Part shown: positions 29,056-38,589 of the stretch, piece by piece
Position numbering within the stretch: the first letter of the stretch is position 1
Layout: every line of letters starts with the position of its first letter
Origin: Pararobbsia alpina
GTDB lineage: Bacteria > Pseudomonadota > Gammaproteobacteria > Burkholderiales > Burkholderiaceae
Assembly (NCBI RefSeq): GCF_902859895.1
Contig: NZ_CADIKM010000002.1
Location: 1-64,000, forward strand
DNA length: 64,000 bases
Direction: 5' to 3'
The notes under the pieces: model-generated
The model's database searches: none
Seen by the model: the letters and a program-made list of their open reading frames with translations, nothing else
What the model was told of the DNA's origin: nothing
Translations under genes and position numbers: made by a program

Positions 29056-31409
29056 CTCGGTCCCGCGTGGTATTGATAGGTGTACGCGTATTCATAGCCA
29101 TGCTGGCCGCGATTGCCCGGTACCGCATTGAACACACCGCCGAGCACGCGTGCGCCCGCGCGGTCGAGGCGCTTGAGTGACTCGGCGATCTCGCGTTCGG
29201 TATGCGCGCCCGAACGCAGCACCATGACGGTCATGCCCGCGATGTGCGCGATCAGCGACGCATCGGTCACGGCGAGTACCGGCGGCGTATCGATCAGGAT
29301 GATGTCGTAGTCGGTCTCGAGTTCTTCGAGGCACTGCCGCAGCCGCGGCGTCATCAGCAGTTCGGACGGGTTCGGCGGATGCGCGCCGCTGCCGATGAAG
29401 TGCAGGTTTTGCATGCCGGTCGTCACGAGCGCCTCGTGCGGATCGATTTGTCCGGACAGCAGTTCGGAGAGACCCCGGCCGCCGCGGCGGCCGAAGTAGT
29501 CGCCAAGGTGACCGCGGCGCAGATCAGCATCGACGAGCAGCACGCGCTTGCCGGCTTCGGCCATCAGCACCGCGAGGTTGACGGCCAGGAAGCTCTTGCC
29601 GACCGATGGCCCGGGCCCGGTCAGCGCGACCACGCGGTTTGGCGCATCGGCGAGGCCGAACTGAAGCGCCGTGCGGAAATTGCGCAGGGCCTCGACGGTC
29701 ATGTCATGCGGGAACTGACGGGTCAGCAGCGGTAGGCCGATGCCATCGCGCGTGCGATCATCGGCCTCACGCACCACCATGCCGCGCACATTGAAGCGCG
29801 GCGTGCCATTGGTCAGCAGCGGCCGCGGCGGGGTGCGCGGCAACGCACTCGCGCCGTCAAAACGAGCCTGCTCGACGCTGTACGAGATCGAGCCGAAGAT
29901 GGGCAGATGCAGGCTGCGCTCGACCTGATCAGGATCGTCGACACCGCTGAAAAAGTTCTGACGGACAAAGGCGAACAGGCAGCCGACGATCAGCCCGAAC
30001 ATGACCGCGCCGCTGATGATCAGCGCGCGATTCGGCTTGATCGGCACCGACGGGCGCAGGGCCTCGTCGACGACGTGCACATTGCCGATCGTGCCCGCGC
30101 GGTTGACCGAGAGCTCCTGCGTCTTGTTCACGAGCTGGACGTAGACTTCCTCGGCGACCTTCGCATTGCGTTCGAGCGCGACGGCCGCCCGCTGATCGGC
30201 CGGCATGCCATTGAAGCGGGCATCGAGACGTGCCTTTTCTCCACCGAGCTGGGCAAGCTGGGTGTCGATCGAACGCACGACGTCGGAATTCTCGGTGAAA
30301 CGCTGAAGCAGCTGCGTGCGTTGCAGGCGCAGCTGGGACATCTGCTGCTCGTACTGGATACCGCCTGCGAGGTAGGTCTGCGCCTCGTTCGTCGGCGCCA
30401 TCGATCCGGACTCTGCACGGTATTCCGCGAGCGCCGCCTCGGCCTTCTCGAGATCGGCCTTGAACTTCGGCACTTCGCCGTTCAGGAACGTCAGCATGCG
30501 ACTCGACTCTTCCTGTTTGCGCGACAGATGCTCGGCGACGAACGAGGCGGTCGCCGCATTGATGATGTCGGTGATCTGCTGCGGGTCGGCGCCGTCGAGC
30601 GAGATCTGCAGCACACCGGTGTCCTTGCCGCGTTCGACGACGCGCAGGCTGTCGGCGAGCCCGGTGACCGCGGTGAGCTCGTTCTGCTTGACCACGGTGA
30701 AATACGTGCCGGGCCGCCCGACGAGCGTGCTCACGTGCAGCGACACCCCGTTGCCGTGTTCGAACTGGCCGACGGCACCGTCGAGCAACACACGGCCGGA
30801 CGGATCAGAGAGTTCGTAGCGCTCGCCTGGCAGCGCCTTGAGTTTGAGCAGCGCGCCCTCGAGCGCACGCGGTACGTCGATCGAATCGACATGGATTTCT
30901 TCGCCACCCCAGGCGTATTGATTGAGCCCGAACCAAGGCCGCGCGAGTCCCGTGCCGCGGTAGAGCTTGTCCGTGATCGTGCCGATCAGCGGCGGCGAAT
31001 CCGGCCATGCGCCGAAGTTGAGCTGGAATTGATTGACAACCTGGCCGAGCACCGAGCGGCTCTTGAGCAACTCGATCTGCGCATCGGTGGTGAGCGGTTG
31101 GGTGGGGGTGGCCTGGCCCGTCGGGTTGGTCAGGCCGACCATGTTCTGCGCGGCCGGTTCGACTTGCAACAAGGCGTCGGCCGAATAGATCTTCGTCTGC
31201 AGGATTGCAAAGAGGGTCGCAAGCAGCGTAATGACGAGCGTAATCGCAAGAATCCACCAGACCTGGCGGCGCAGGATGCCGAAGAGGTCGCCGAGCACGA
31301 ATTCGTCATCGTCATCACGCTGGGTCGCGAAATGTGCGTACTGAGGCGGCGCCTGGGGCGGGACGCTTGACGGCGGTGCGTGCAAAAGATAGGGCCTGTT
31401 CACGTTCAT
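29052..31409 (-). CDS. wzc: Wzc-type polysaccharide co-polymerase with tyrosine autokinase domain
   Basis: 785 residues from ATG 31409 (MNVNRPYLL), with AGAGGTG upstream. Wzz domain: membrane helix WWILAITLVITLLATLF near residue 60, coiled-coil periplasmic part, and second helix ALIISGAVMFGLIVGCLFAF. Cytosolic BY-kinase: Walker A GPGPSVGKSF, Walker A' VLLVDADLRRG, Walker B IILIDTPPVLAV, and a C-terminal Tyr cluster YEYAYTYQY for autophosphorylation. It controls chain length and export together with Wza. The matching low-molecular-weight phosphatase, usual in such loci, is not in the window. It overlaps wzy by ATGA. Confidence 0.93.
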   Translation of the reverse strand: MNVNRPYLLHAPPSSVPPQAPPQYAHFATQRDDDDEFVLGDLFGILRRQVWWILAITLVITLLATLFAILQTKIYSADALLQVEPAAQNMVGLTNPTGQATPTQPLTTDAQIELLKSRSVLGQVVNQFQLNFGAWPDSPPLIGTITDKLYRGTGLARPWFGLNQYAWGGEEIHVDSIDVPRALEGALLKLKALPGERYELSDPSGRVLLDGAVGQFEHGNGVSLHVSTLVGRPGTYFTVVKQNELTAVTGLADSLRVVERGKDTGVLQISLDGADPQQITDIINAATASFVAEHLSRKQEESSRMLTFLNGEVPKFKADLEKAEAALAEYRAESGSMAPTNEAQTYLAGGIQYEQQMSQLRLQRTQLLQRFTENSDVVRSIDTQLAQLGGEKARLDARFNGMPADQRAAVALERNAKVAEEVYVQLVNKTQELSVNRAGTIGNVHVVDEALRPSVPIKPNRALIISGAVMFGLIVGCLFAFVRQNFFSGVDDPDQVERSLHLPIFGSISYSVEQARFDGASALPRTPPRPLLTNGTPRFNVRGMVVREADDRTRDGIGLPLLTRQFPHDMTVEALRNFRTALQFGLADAPNRVVALTGPGPSVGKSFLAVNLAVLMAEAGKRVLLVDADLRRGHLGDYFGRRGGRGLSELLSGQIDPHEALVTTGMQNLHFIGSGAHPPNPSELLMTPRLRQCLEELETDYDIILIDTPPVLAVTDASLIAHIAGMTVMVLRSGAHTEREIAESLKRLDRAGARVLGGVFNAVPGNRGQHGYEYAYTYQYHAGPR

Positions 31410-31535
31410 CACCTCTGTTTCATCTACTGCATCGGCTCGCGCAGCCCGCGCGCCTCGTCGCGCGCGGGGGCCGCTGTCGTCGTTACGCAATACGCCATGC
31501 GCCACATCGAGCCGAATACTCAGACTACAAACGGC

Positions 31536-32684
31536 TCAGTAGTTGCCCGGGAAAACCAGCGCCTTCGTATAGAAGAGCGTGGCCAGTGACGGCGTAATCT
31601 GCTCGAGTACCCGGTTGAAACGCACCGCACTCGACGTGCCGACATAAACGACGTCGAGCGGCTGCAGCGCGAACTGCGTCTGCAGCAACAGGGCGTCGAT
31701 CTGCGTCATGTCGAGACGATAGACCGTCGGTTTCTGGAGATTCTCGGCGGCACCGCGGATCACGTAGATCTGGCGCGGATCGGCCGCGCGCACGTCGATG
31801 CTGTTGACGCTCGCCAGCGCATCGGCAAGCGTGAGACCCGCGCGGGCGATCTGCACGGTCTGTGGCTTGGTGACTTCGCCGAGCACGAACACACGTGCGT
31901 CGCTGCGGTCAGGTACGTTGACCACATCGCCGGCCTTGAGCAGCACGTTCTCTTTCATGCGGCCGTGCTCGAGGATGGACTGGGCGTCGATCGTCATGGT
32001 CTTGCCGTCGCGCGTCAGGTGCAGGCGCGAAAGATCGGCATTGGTCGTTTCGCCACCCGCCCGCGCGATCGCGTCGACAAGCGTCAGCGGCACATCGGTG
32101 ACCGACATGGTGCCCGGATTCTTGACCTCGCCGGTCATCTGCACACGCTGGCTCCGGTAGGCGAGCACGCGGACATCGACCTGCGGATCTCGGATGTTCT
32201 TGCCGAGCAGCTTGACGAATTTCTCGCGCACGGTCTCGATCGACATGCCCTCGACCTTCACGCGGCCAAGTGTCGGGAAGAAAATCGCACCGTCGGAACC
32301 GACGCGATGGCCATTGCTGTCGGCCGGCACGATATTCGAGGTCGGCAGCGGCGGTGCGCCGACGACGCTCTCGGGAACCGAGGTTGGCGAGGTTGAAGAC
32401 AGTTCGGGGTGGTCCCAGACCGTCACGCCGAGGATGTCGTCCGTGCCGATCTTGTAGTCCCACTTGGTCATGTCGCTCGGCAGGCTGCTCGCCTGTTCGA
32501 CCGCGACCTTGCGGACCTGCTGCATGATCACGTCGGCCGTGATCTGCTGGACCGGATAGACCTCGGTCGTCGGCCTTGCGTCGAGGTCATCCTGGAGCCG
32601 TGCCTTGTCGAGCCACGGACCCGGCGCGCAGGCGGCCAGCAGAGTGGCCAGGCACGTTACCGCAACGGTTGTTCTGATCAACAT
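31536..32684 (-). CDS. wza: Wza-type outer-membrane polysaccharide export lipoprotein
   Basis: 382 residues from ATG 32684, which follows a purine-rich GGGCGGGCAG stretch; the longer frame upstream is not used. Signal peptide with lipobox LLAAC. The Poly_export domain starts DYKIGTDDILGVTVWDHPEL and continues IFFPTLGRVKVEGMS; two SLBB repeats follow (QMTGEVKNPGTMSVTDVPLT and VFVLGEVTKPQTVQIARAGLT). It would form the octameric export channel in the outer membrane, working with Wzc, 126 nt downstream. Confidence 0.93.
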   Translation of the reverse strand: MLIRTTVAVTCLATLLAACAPGPWLDKARLQDDLDARPTTEVYPVQQITADVIMQQVRKVAVEQASSLPSDMTKWDYKIGTDDILGVTVWDHPELSSTSPTSVPESVVGAPPLPTSNIVPADSNGHRVGSDGAIFFPTLGRVKVEGMSIETVREKFVKLLGKNIRDPQVDVRVLAYRSQRVQMTGEVKNPGTMSVTDVPLTLVDAIARAGGETTNADLSRLHLTRDGKTMTIDAQSILEHGRMKENVLLKAGDVVNVPDRSDARVFVLGEVTKPQTVQIARAGLTLADALASVNSIDVRAADPRQIYVIRGAAENLQKPTVYRLDMTQIDALLLQTQFALQPLDVVYVGTSSAVRFNRVLEQITPSLATLFYTKALVFPGNY

Positions 32685-32896
32685 AGTCTGCCCGCCCTGA
32701 ACTTTATGGTTGTATAAGTGGAAAGTCGACTGCGTGCCCTCTTTATCGACCTGCCTGCCTCCCATACCGCGAACTCCGGTGCCGCGCGTTGCGCAAGCCG
32801 TTTCCACCCGTTCCTCAGGCGCCGTCAGCTTCACTGCTCTGTTCGCGCCGATTGCGCCTGCCTGTCTTTCACTGCCGCCTTTTGCATCACGGTCGT

Positions 32897-33856
32897 TCAG
32901 GCCGTGCTTTGCGCCGGCCCCCGCCGGCGATCCGGCGTGCGGCAGGCCGCGCGCATCGCGCGCGCGCCGATTCTCATTTTGAGGAAGGGCTCGCGCCAGC
33001 CCGCGCCGCTCAGCGCAAGCAGCGTCGCGCGTAGCACACCGGGGTCGGCGCGGTTACCGAGCGCGAGCGAATACACCATGAACGCGATGCGGCCCGCCGG
33101 CGAAAGATGCTCGCAAAGCGTGAACCGCAAATTGAACGACGCGTTGAAATAGGCGGCTTCGTTGAGCACGAACCGCTGGTCGTCATCGCCGCGTACCGCT
33201 GGAAAATGGTCGACCTGCACCGCCGGGTCGTACACCAGCTTCCATCCGCGCCGCCGTACCGCGAGCGAGAACGCCAGGTCGTTGTGAACCTGGGCGCCGC
33301 TGCCGAGCAGACGTGTATCGAAACGCAGCCCCTCGATCGCATTGCGCCGCCAAGCCATGTTTACGCCCTTGAGGATCGAGACTTCGCGCGGCGCGCCACT
33401 GCCGAGATGGTGGTTGCCCACGACGCGCCCATACCAGCTCAGGAGGCCCACCTCGCGCACCTCTCCAGCAAGCACCGTGCCGCGTTCGTGGATGAAATCG
33501 CGGCCGCCGACGCCGCCGAGTTGCATATCATCCATGAAATGCGCGCGGATGCGTTCGACCCAGTCGCGATGCGGCGCGGCATCGTCGTCCGTGATCAGGA
33601 TCAGCTCGTGGCTTGCTTCGCGCAGCCCGCAATTATTCGCCGCGACCTGGCCGGGCTCGCCGACCCATGCCACGCGCAGGCCGTTCACGGCGCGTACCCC
33701 AAGCCAGCGATCGAGTACCGCGCATGTCGGCGCGTCTTCGCGGCGTGCGATCACCACCACTTCGTCAGCGGGATGAGACTGCGCAGCGAGCGCCGCCAGA
33801 CACCGTTCGAGATCGTCCGGACGGCGAAAGGTCGGTACCAGAACCGAGGTTTTCAT
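32897..33856 (-). CDS. Glycosyltransferase family 2 (GT-A)
   Basis: 319 residues. MKTSVLVPTFRRPDDLERCL is the usual GT2 opening, LILITDDDAAPHRDWVER holds the D-x-D metal site, and LKGVNMAWRRNAI with NDLAFSLAVRRRGW is the acceptor side. No membrane segments, so it acts at the inner face on the lipid-linked intermediate. It is the only GT-A enzyme of the locus; the others are GT-B. It lies between the priming transferase and wza; a 212-nt gap before wza may hold a second promoter. Confidence 0.86.
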   Translation of the reverse strand: MKTSVLVPTFRRPDDLERCLAALAAQSHPADEVVVIARREDAPTCAVLDRWLGVRAVNGLRVAWVGEPGQVAANNCGLREASHELILITDDDAAPHRDWVERIRAHFMDDMQLGGVGGRDFIHERGTVLAGEVREVGLLSWYGRVVGNHHLGSGAPREVSILKGVNMAWRRNAIEGLRFDTRLLGSGAQVHNDLAFSLAVRRRGWKLVYDPAVQVDHFPAVRGDDDQRFVLNEAAYFNASFNLRFTLCEHLSPAGRIAFMVYSLALGNRADPGVLRATLLALSGAGWREPFLKMRIGARAMRAACRTPDRRRGPAQSTA

Positions 33857-34000
33857 CGACTTTCTCTTTTCCTAGTGCGCATATGCCGTACACAATGGCG
33901 CGAACTACCCACTGCGTCGGTTCGGTCTCGTACGCAAACTCTGGGGATTCCGGGACAGAAATGACACGGGACGGGGTAAAACCCGCTCCCGGCGCGATCA

Positions 34001-35407
34001 TCAGTAGGCGTTGCTGCCCGTGAAGCCTTTGAGCAGGGTGATCAGCACAATCTTGATGTCGAACCAGAACGACCAGTACTGGATATAGAACAAATCGAAC
34101 TTCACCCGCGCTTCCATCTTCTCGACACGCGTCGTTTCGCCACGATAGCCATTGACCTGCGCCCAGCCGGTGATGCCGGGTTTGATCCGGTAGCGGAACA
34201 TATACCCGTCGACCAGATTCTTGTAGAGATCGTCGTGCTCGAGCGCATGGGGCCGCGGTCCGACAACCGACATCTGGCCGAGCAGCACGTTGAAGAACTG
34301 CGGCAATTCGTCGAGGCTCGTGCGGCGCAGGAAAGCACCGACGCGCGTGATGCGCTTGTCTTGGCGGCCGGCCTGGGTGAGCTGGCCCGGCGCTTCCTCA
34401 TGCACGCGCATCGTACGGAACTTGAAGATCTCGAACTGATGACCGTCGATACCCTTGCGCCGCTGGCGGAACAACACCGGGCCCGGCGATGAGCATTTGA
34501 CCGCGATCGCGATCGCGAGCAACACGGGGGTAAGCAGCAGCAATACGCCGAACGCGAACAGGCTGTCGAACACACGCTTGGGCCACATCTCGAGTTCGGT
34601 CACCGGCGCGGCCGCGAGGTTGATCGTCGGGATGCCCAGGATATCGACCAGTGAATGGTTGTACAGCGACAGGCTGCGTGTGTCCGGCATGAAACGCAAG
34701 TTCACGAAGTCGTTACGAAACTCGTGCATGAAACGCAGTAGCAAACGTTCGTTTGAAAGCGGCACTGCCAGCCAGATCTCGCCGATGCGCGCTTCGCGGA
34801 CCTTGCTCACCAGGCGAGAAAACTCGCGCAGCACAGGTACGCCGTCGATCGTCTGTGTATCGCTGCGCGGCAGGTCGGTCAGCGTTTCGTCGTCTTCCGG
34901 CTCATAGACCATCGCCGGCTGGAATCCTGCCTGGGACTGAGCACGCAAATGATTCAGAATCGAACGGCTGTGGCTTTCGGCGCCGACCACCACCACGCGC
35001 TTCTGGTTCAGGCCGCTGCGGCGCACGCGCCGGAGCACCAGATGGACCGTGACTTTCACGAAGACCAGCAAGGCGAGCGCGAGCAGGGTCGTGCCGCCGA
35101 ACCACAGGCGCGAGACGACATCGGAGCGGTGCAGCGAAAAGATCAGCATCAGCGCGATGCAACTCGCCGCGAGCCACGCACCGGCCACACGCCAGGCGAG
35201 GCCGGACAGCGGCTTGCCGCGCCACGACTGATAGACCCCGAACGCGGGGAAGATCAGCAGCACGAGGGCACAGTCGAACGCGATCAGAAGGGTGTCAGCA
35301 TCGCTCCAGGCCGACTCGACGTGATAGCCGAAACGCAGCCAATGGACGAAGATCGCGGAGAATGCGACGATCAGCACGTCGCTCACGCGTGCGATAAGTC
35401 CAAACAT
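34001..35407 (-). CDS. Undecaprenyl-phosphate glucose(-1-phosphate) transferase, EPS priming enzyme
   Basis: 468 residues, WcaJ/BceB type. Four or five N-terminal membrane segments, a Rossmann-like middle part ([16 protein letters not shown]), and the sugar-phosphotransferase domain: [83 protein letters not shown] and [17 protein letters not shown]. This transfers glucose-1-phosphate or similar to undecaprenyl phosphate, the first step of Wzx/Wzy-dependent assembly. It begins the export-side operon, 65 nt after the Crp-like gene. Confidence 0.93.
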   Translation of the reverse strand: MFGLIARVSDVLIVAFSAIFVHWLRFGYHVESAWSDADTLLIAFDCALVLLIFPAFGVYQSWRGKPLSGLAWRVAGAWLAASCIALMLIFSLHRSDVVSRLWFGGTTLLALALLVFVKVTVHLVLRRVRRSGLNQKRVVVVGAESHSRSILNHLRAQSQAGFQPAMVYEPEDDETLTDLPRSDTQTIDGVPVLREFSRLVSKVREARIGEIWLAVPLSNERLLLRFMHEFRNDFVNLRFMPDTRSLSLYNHSLVDILGIPTINLAAAPVTELEMWPKRVFDSLFAFGVLLLLTPVLLAIAIAVKCSSPGPVLFRQRRKGIDGHQFEIFKFRTMRVHEEAPGQLTQAGRQDKRITRVGAFLRRTSLDELPQFFNVLLGQMSVVGPRPHALEHDDLYKNLVDGYMFRYRIKPGITGWAQVNGYRGETTRVEKMEARVKFDLFYIQYWSFWFDIKIVLITLLKGFTGSNAY

Positions 35408-35472
35408 GAAGTTTCCTTGTCAGAGGTCGCGCGACTTTAGGCGGCATGCGACCGTATGGCCCCGAGAAGGCT

Positions 35473-36228
35473 TCAGTTCATGTATTGAGGGCGTGCGTAA
35501 CGCGGCAGCAGGCGGTCGAATTCCCGCTTGACGATGCCGTAGCATTCACATGCCTTTTCTTCGAGTCCAGGACGATCAAGTACCGTGATGTGACCGCGGC
35601 TGTGATGGATCAGACCGGCTTCCTGAAGCTTGCCAGCGGCCTCGGTCACACCTTCTCGGCGTACCCCGAGCATATTGGCAATCGTTTCTTGCGTGACTGT
35701 GAGTTCGTTGGTCGAGAGGCGGTCCACCGTCAGCAGCAGCCAGCGGCAGAGTTGGCGCTGGAGCGCGTGGTGGCGGTTGCAGGCGGCGGTCTGCGCGATC
35801 TGTGTCATAAGCGCTTGCATATACAACAACATCAGCCGATGCATGAACGGCGACTGCTGGAATTGCTGCTTGAAAGCGATGGCGCTGATCCGATAGCCGA
35901 AGCCCGCGCTATGCACTTGCGCACGGCTGGGCATCGTTTCGCCGCCAGTAAGCACTGGCACTCCGACTACACCTTCGTTGCCGACCGCCGCGATCTCGAC
36001 CGATCCGCCGTTTTCCATCGTATACATCAGGGACACGATGGCCGTCGTTGGGAAATAGAGGTGAGTGATCTTTTCGCCGTGATCCGAAAGGACCTGTCCG
36101 CGTTGCAGGCGCACGATTTCGAGCTGATTGGCAAACTTTTGCCATTCATCCGTGGGTAAAGCAGCGAGCAAGTGATTCTCGCGGACATCGCCTCGTAGTT
36201 GGATCATCGCAGTTCCCGAATTGGCCAT
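35473..36228 (-). CDS. Crp/Fnr-family transcriptional regulator
   Basis: 251 residues. An N-terminal cNMP-type sensor domain (LQRGQVLSDHGEKITHLYFP, NEGVVGVPVLTGG) and a C-terminal winged helix (RWLLLTVDRLSTNELTVTQE, IANMLGVRREGVTEAAGKL). No Cys cluster for iron-sulfur and no clear set of cAMP contacts, so the signal is unknown. Located just upstream of the priming transferase on the same strand, it likely controls the polysaccharide genes and may be co-transcribed with them. Similar stand-alone 'YeiL/Crp-like' proteins are common in Burkholderiaceae. Confidence 0.85.
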   Translation of the reverse strand: MANSGTAMIQLRGDVRENHLLAALPTDEWQKFANQLEIVRLQRGQVLSDHGEKITHLYFPTTAIVSLMYTMENGGSVEIAAVGNEGVVGVPVLTGGETMPSRAQVHSAGFGYRISAIAFKQQFQQSPFMHRLMLLYMQALMTQIAQTAACNRHHALQRQLCRWLLLTVDRLSTNELTVTQETIANMLGVRREGVTEAAGKLQEAGLIHHSRGHITVLDRPGLEEKACECYGIVKREFDRLLPRYARPQYMN

Positions 36229-36750
36229 TGAATATTGCGTTCGGTATGTCGTCCCTCTCGAGGGGCCGCTTCACCGATACGCTTGTAATTGGCCTACCTT
36301 AGCGATTCCTATGCCATGCGGCGGAAACCCGCGCCCGGCGTGAACGCCCTGCCCTGCACTATGCGATTGATCCGGGAACTTCAAAAAAATGTTTCAAAAG
36401 TGAATCATGACGTCTGCGAGGCTGCAGAACCACAATGGGTAAGGACGCCCGGAAACGGTCCGAACGACCATTTGAATCCGTGTAAGAAATATGTGGATAG
36501 GAGCTGGCATTGCAGCGAAATGTGAATTCAGGCGGGTTTTTCGGAAAAACTGGCGATTCGATCTCCAGGAGACTGGTAATAAAATCTCCTCTTCGAAAGT
36601 CCAAAAAACGATGCAATTCTGTTCCACGGCTAGGAGACAAAGAACATATCGCTCAGAATGTTCGGAGCCGTACAGAACAAATGAATCGCCTACTGAGAAA
36701 CCCAAGGGCCCGTGAATCCGTTCGAAACCGTCGCTCCACTTCGAAGCCGT
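36229..36750. other. Intergenic region between regulator and cassette, lower GC
   Basis: About 520 nt upstream of the Crp-like gene and downstream of the cassette, noticeably AT-richer. No convincing gene: open frames at 36289-36525, 36359-36640 and 36491-36788 have no coding features. It should hold the promoter of the regulator/EPS operon. Confidence 0.45.
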
Positions 36751-38589
36751 TCAGCCGTGCTCGGCGCGCGCGCGTGCGGATAGGGTGAAGTTCAGCTGCT
36801 CGTTGAGCGTCCCGGTCTCCTGTGCGCCGCTGGAAGGCGCCGCACCGTCGAAATCCGCGAAATACTTTTCGGCCTGCTCGAACACACGCTCGCGTGCGGT
36901 TCGCGCGACCAGCGAATGGTCGATCTTGTCGAGCGCCTCGACGCGGATATGGCTATAGCGGCGCAAACGGCTGCCACCACGACCGAAAAACGTATGCAGT
37001 TCTTCGAGCCCGCGGTTGAATCTGCCGTAGATGAGCCGCACTTCGACGCCCTTGCGGTCCAGCTGAGCGGCAAGCGACTGGGCGCGCCCGGTTGTGCCGA
37101 ACTGCACTTTCACCACATCGTGAGCGAGATTCGCTACCGCGATGCCGGCCCGTTTCGCCAGCCGGCCGCCGACTATGCGCAGCTTGGCCCGGACATGGCT
37201 GCGTCCTCGCAGCACATTGAGCCATTTCTCGATGCTGCGCGCCGAGCGCATATAAAGCTGCATTGACTGGCCCTGCTTTCCCAGCATCTGTTCGAGCGTT
37301 TGATTGTCGGCCCAGATAAAGCGCTGGAGGTTCACGGCCATCACGCAGTCGATATGCGGCGAGACAGCGGCCGCGTGGATGCCGAGATAAGCGCCCGAAC
37401 AGATGCCGAACAGCGCGACGCTCGGATAACCGTAGCCGGCAAGCCAGTCGGCGGCGTGCGCGACGTCTTCGATCGCGCGGCTGCTGTAAAGCGGCGTCTT
37501 GGTGTCGACCCAGTTCGCCGATGGCGTCTCGCCGACGCCGCTGACGTCGAGCCGCACGGATGTGATGCCCTGCGTCGCGAGGCGCCGCGCAAACACGACC
37601 GCGAGCCGTCCATCGCCGACATGGTAGTTCGCACCGGTATTGAGGATCACCACGAGTGGTCCGCGCCGGCTGCCCGACACAGGCTCGCAGAGCACGCCAT
37701 ACAGCTCGCGCTCAGGCGAACCGTCGACGCCGTCGATGCGCAATGGCATCTCGCGTGTCTCACCCGACAGGATGCGGGCGGGCAACGGTTCGACACGCGC
37801 GGCGAAGCGGCGCTCGGGCATGCCGACCTGGACCCACAGGACCAGATGGTCGAAGGCGGTGCGCGGATCGCACGCATAGATCGATTCGACCATCAGGTCC
37901 ATATATTCGGCGAACGGCCGGAGTTCGACCTCCGAGCCAAGTTCGAGATAGCGGGCCGCAAGGCGTTCGCCCTCGCGACCGAACGGATCGAGGATCAGGA
38001 TCCGCGGCGCGGGACGCTCGTTCGTCCCGACGAGGTTGATCGAATGAATCTGATCGAGCGTCTCGCGATAAAGTCGATGGCCCAGGGTGTCCTGAAAGTC
38101 CTCGCCTTCGCCCGGCTCGGTCTCGACGTCGACTTCGGCACGCCAGTTCTTGTGCAGGACCTTGAGTTCGCGTAAATAAGACCGGCCGCCCACGACCGGG
38201 GCGAGCAGCACGAGTCCGGCAAGCGCCTCGTCATCCTTGAGCACCTGGCTCGCGAGCGCAGCGAGGGTCGCGCCGAAGCGCAATCCGACGAGCACGATCT
38301 CGCGCACACCCGTGATCTCGCGGAGCTTGCGGGTCGCGGCGATCACATTGCCGACCCACATCTCGAGTCGCGCGGGGTCGTCGTCGCTGCCGGCCGAATC
38401 TCCCGTGCCGTGATAGTCGAAGCGCAGGGTCGGCATGCCATTGCGCGCGAGCTGGCTCGCGAGGCGGAGCATCGACTTGTGCGACCACATCGCCTCGTGG
38501 CCCAGCGCTTGGCAAAGCACCACACCGCGCGTCCCTGGCGCATCGTGCAGCCATCCCATACAACCATCGAACACGATCGGATTCATCAC
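36751..38589 (-). CDS. Tandem alpha/beta-hydrolase-fold protein with non-Ser nucleophile elbows
   Basis: 612 residues with two alpha/beta-hydrolase-like halves. The first has TLRFDYHGTGDSAG and the elbow VGLRFGATLA with Arg104 where Ser is expected (G-x-S-x-G). The second has SVRLDVSGVGETP and the elbow LFGICSGAYLG with Cys397 in the nucleophile place, and a late His in DKIDHSLVARTARE. Similar sequences occur among exosortase-associated hydrolases. A Cys nucleophile fits acyl or thioester chemistry, for example taking an aminoacyl group from the carrier protein of this cassette; that is inference. The start overlaps the GH2 gene stop by ATGA. It is the last gene of the cassette. Confidence 0.7.
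   Translation of the reverse strand: MMNPIVFDGCMGWLHDAPGTRGVVLCQALGHEAMWSHKSMLRLASQLARNGMPTLRFDYHGTGDSAGSDDDPARLEMWVGNVIAATRKLREITGVREIVLVGLRFGATLAALASQVLKDDEALAGLVLLAPVVGGRSYLRELKVLHKNWRAEVDVETEPGEGEDFQDTLGHRLYRETLDQIHSINLVGTNERPAPRILILDPFGREGERLAARYLELGSEVELRPFAEYMDLMVESIYACDPRTAFDHLVLWVQVGMPERRFAARVEPLPARILSGETREMPLRIDGVDGSPERELYGVLCEPVSGSRRGPLVVILNTGANYHVGDGRLAVVFARRLATQGITSVRLDVSGVGETPSANWVDTKTPLYSSRAIEDVAHAADWLAGYGYPSVALFGICSGAYLGIHAAAVSPHIDCVMAVNLQRFIWADNQTLEQMLGKQGQSMQLYMRSARSIEKWLNVLRGRSHVRAKLRIVGGRLAKRAGIAVANLAHDVVKVQFGTTGRAQSLAAQLDRKGVEVRLIYGRFNRGLEELHTFFGRGGSRLRRYSHIRVEALDKIDHSLVARTARERVFEQAEKYFADFDGAAPSSGAQETGTLNEQLNFTLSARARAEHG

Noticed and set aside
29907-31370. Long plus-strand frame opposite wzc
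   Set aside because: Antisense shadow of a well-recognised BY-kinase gene.
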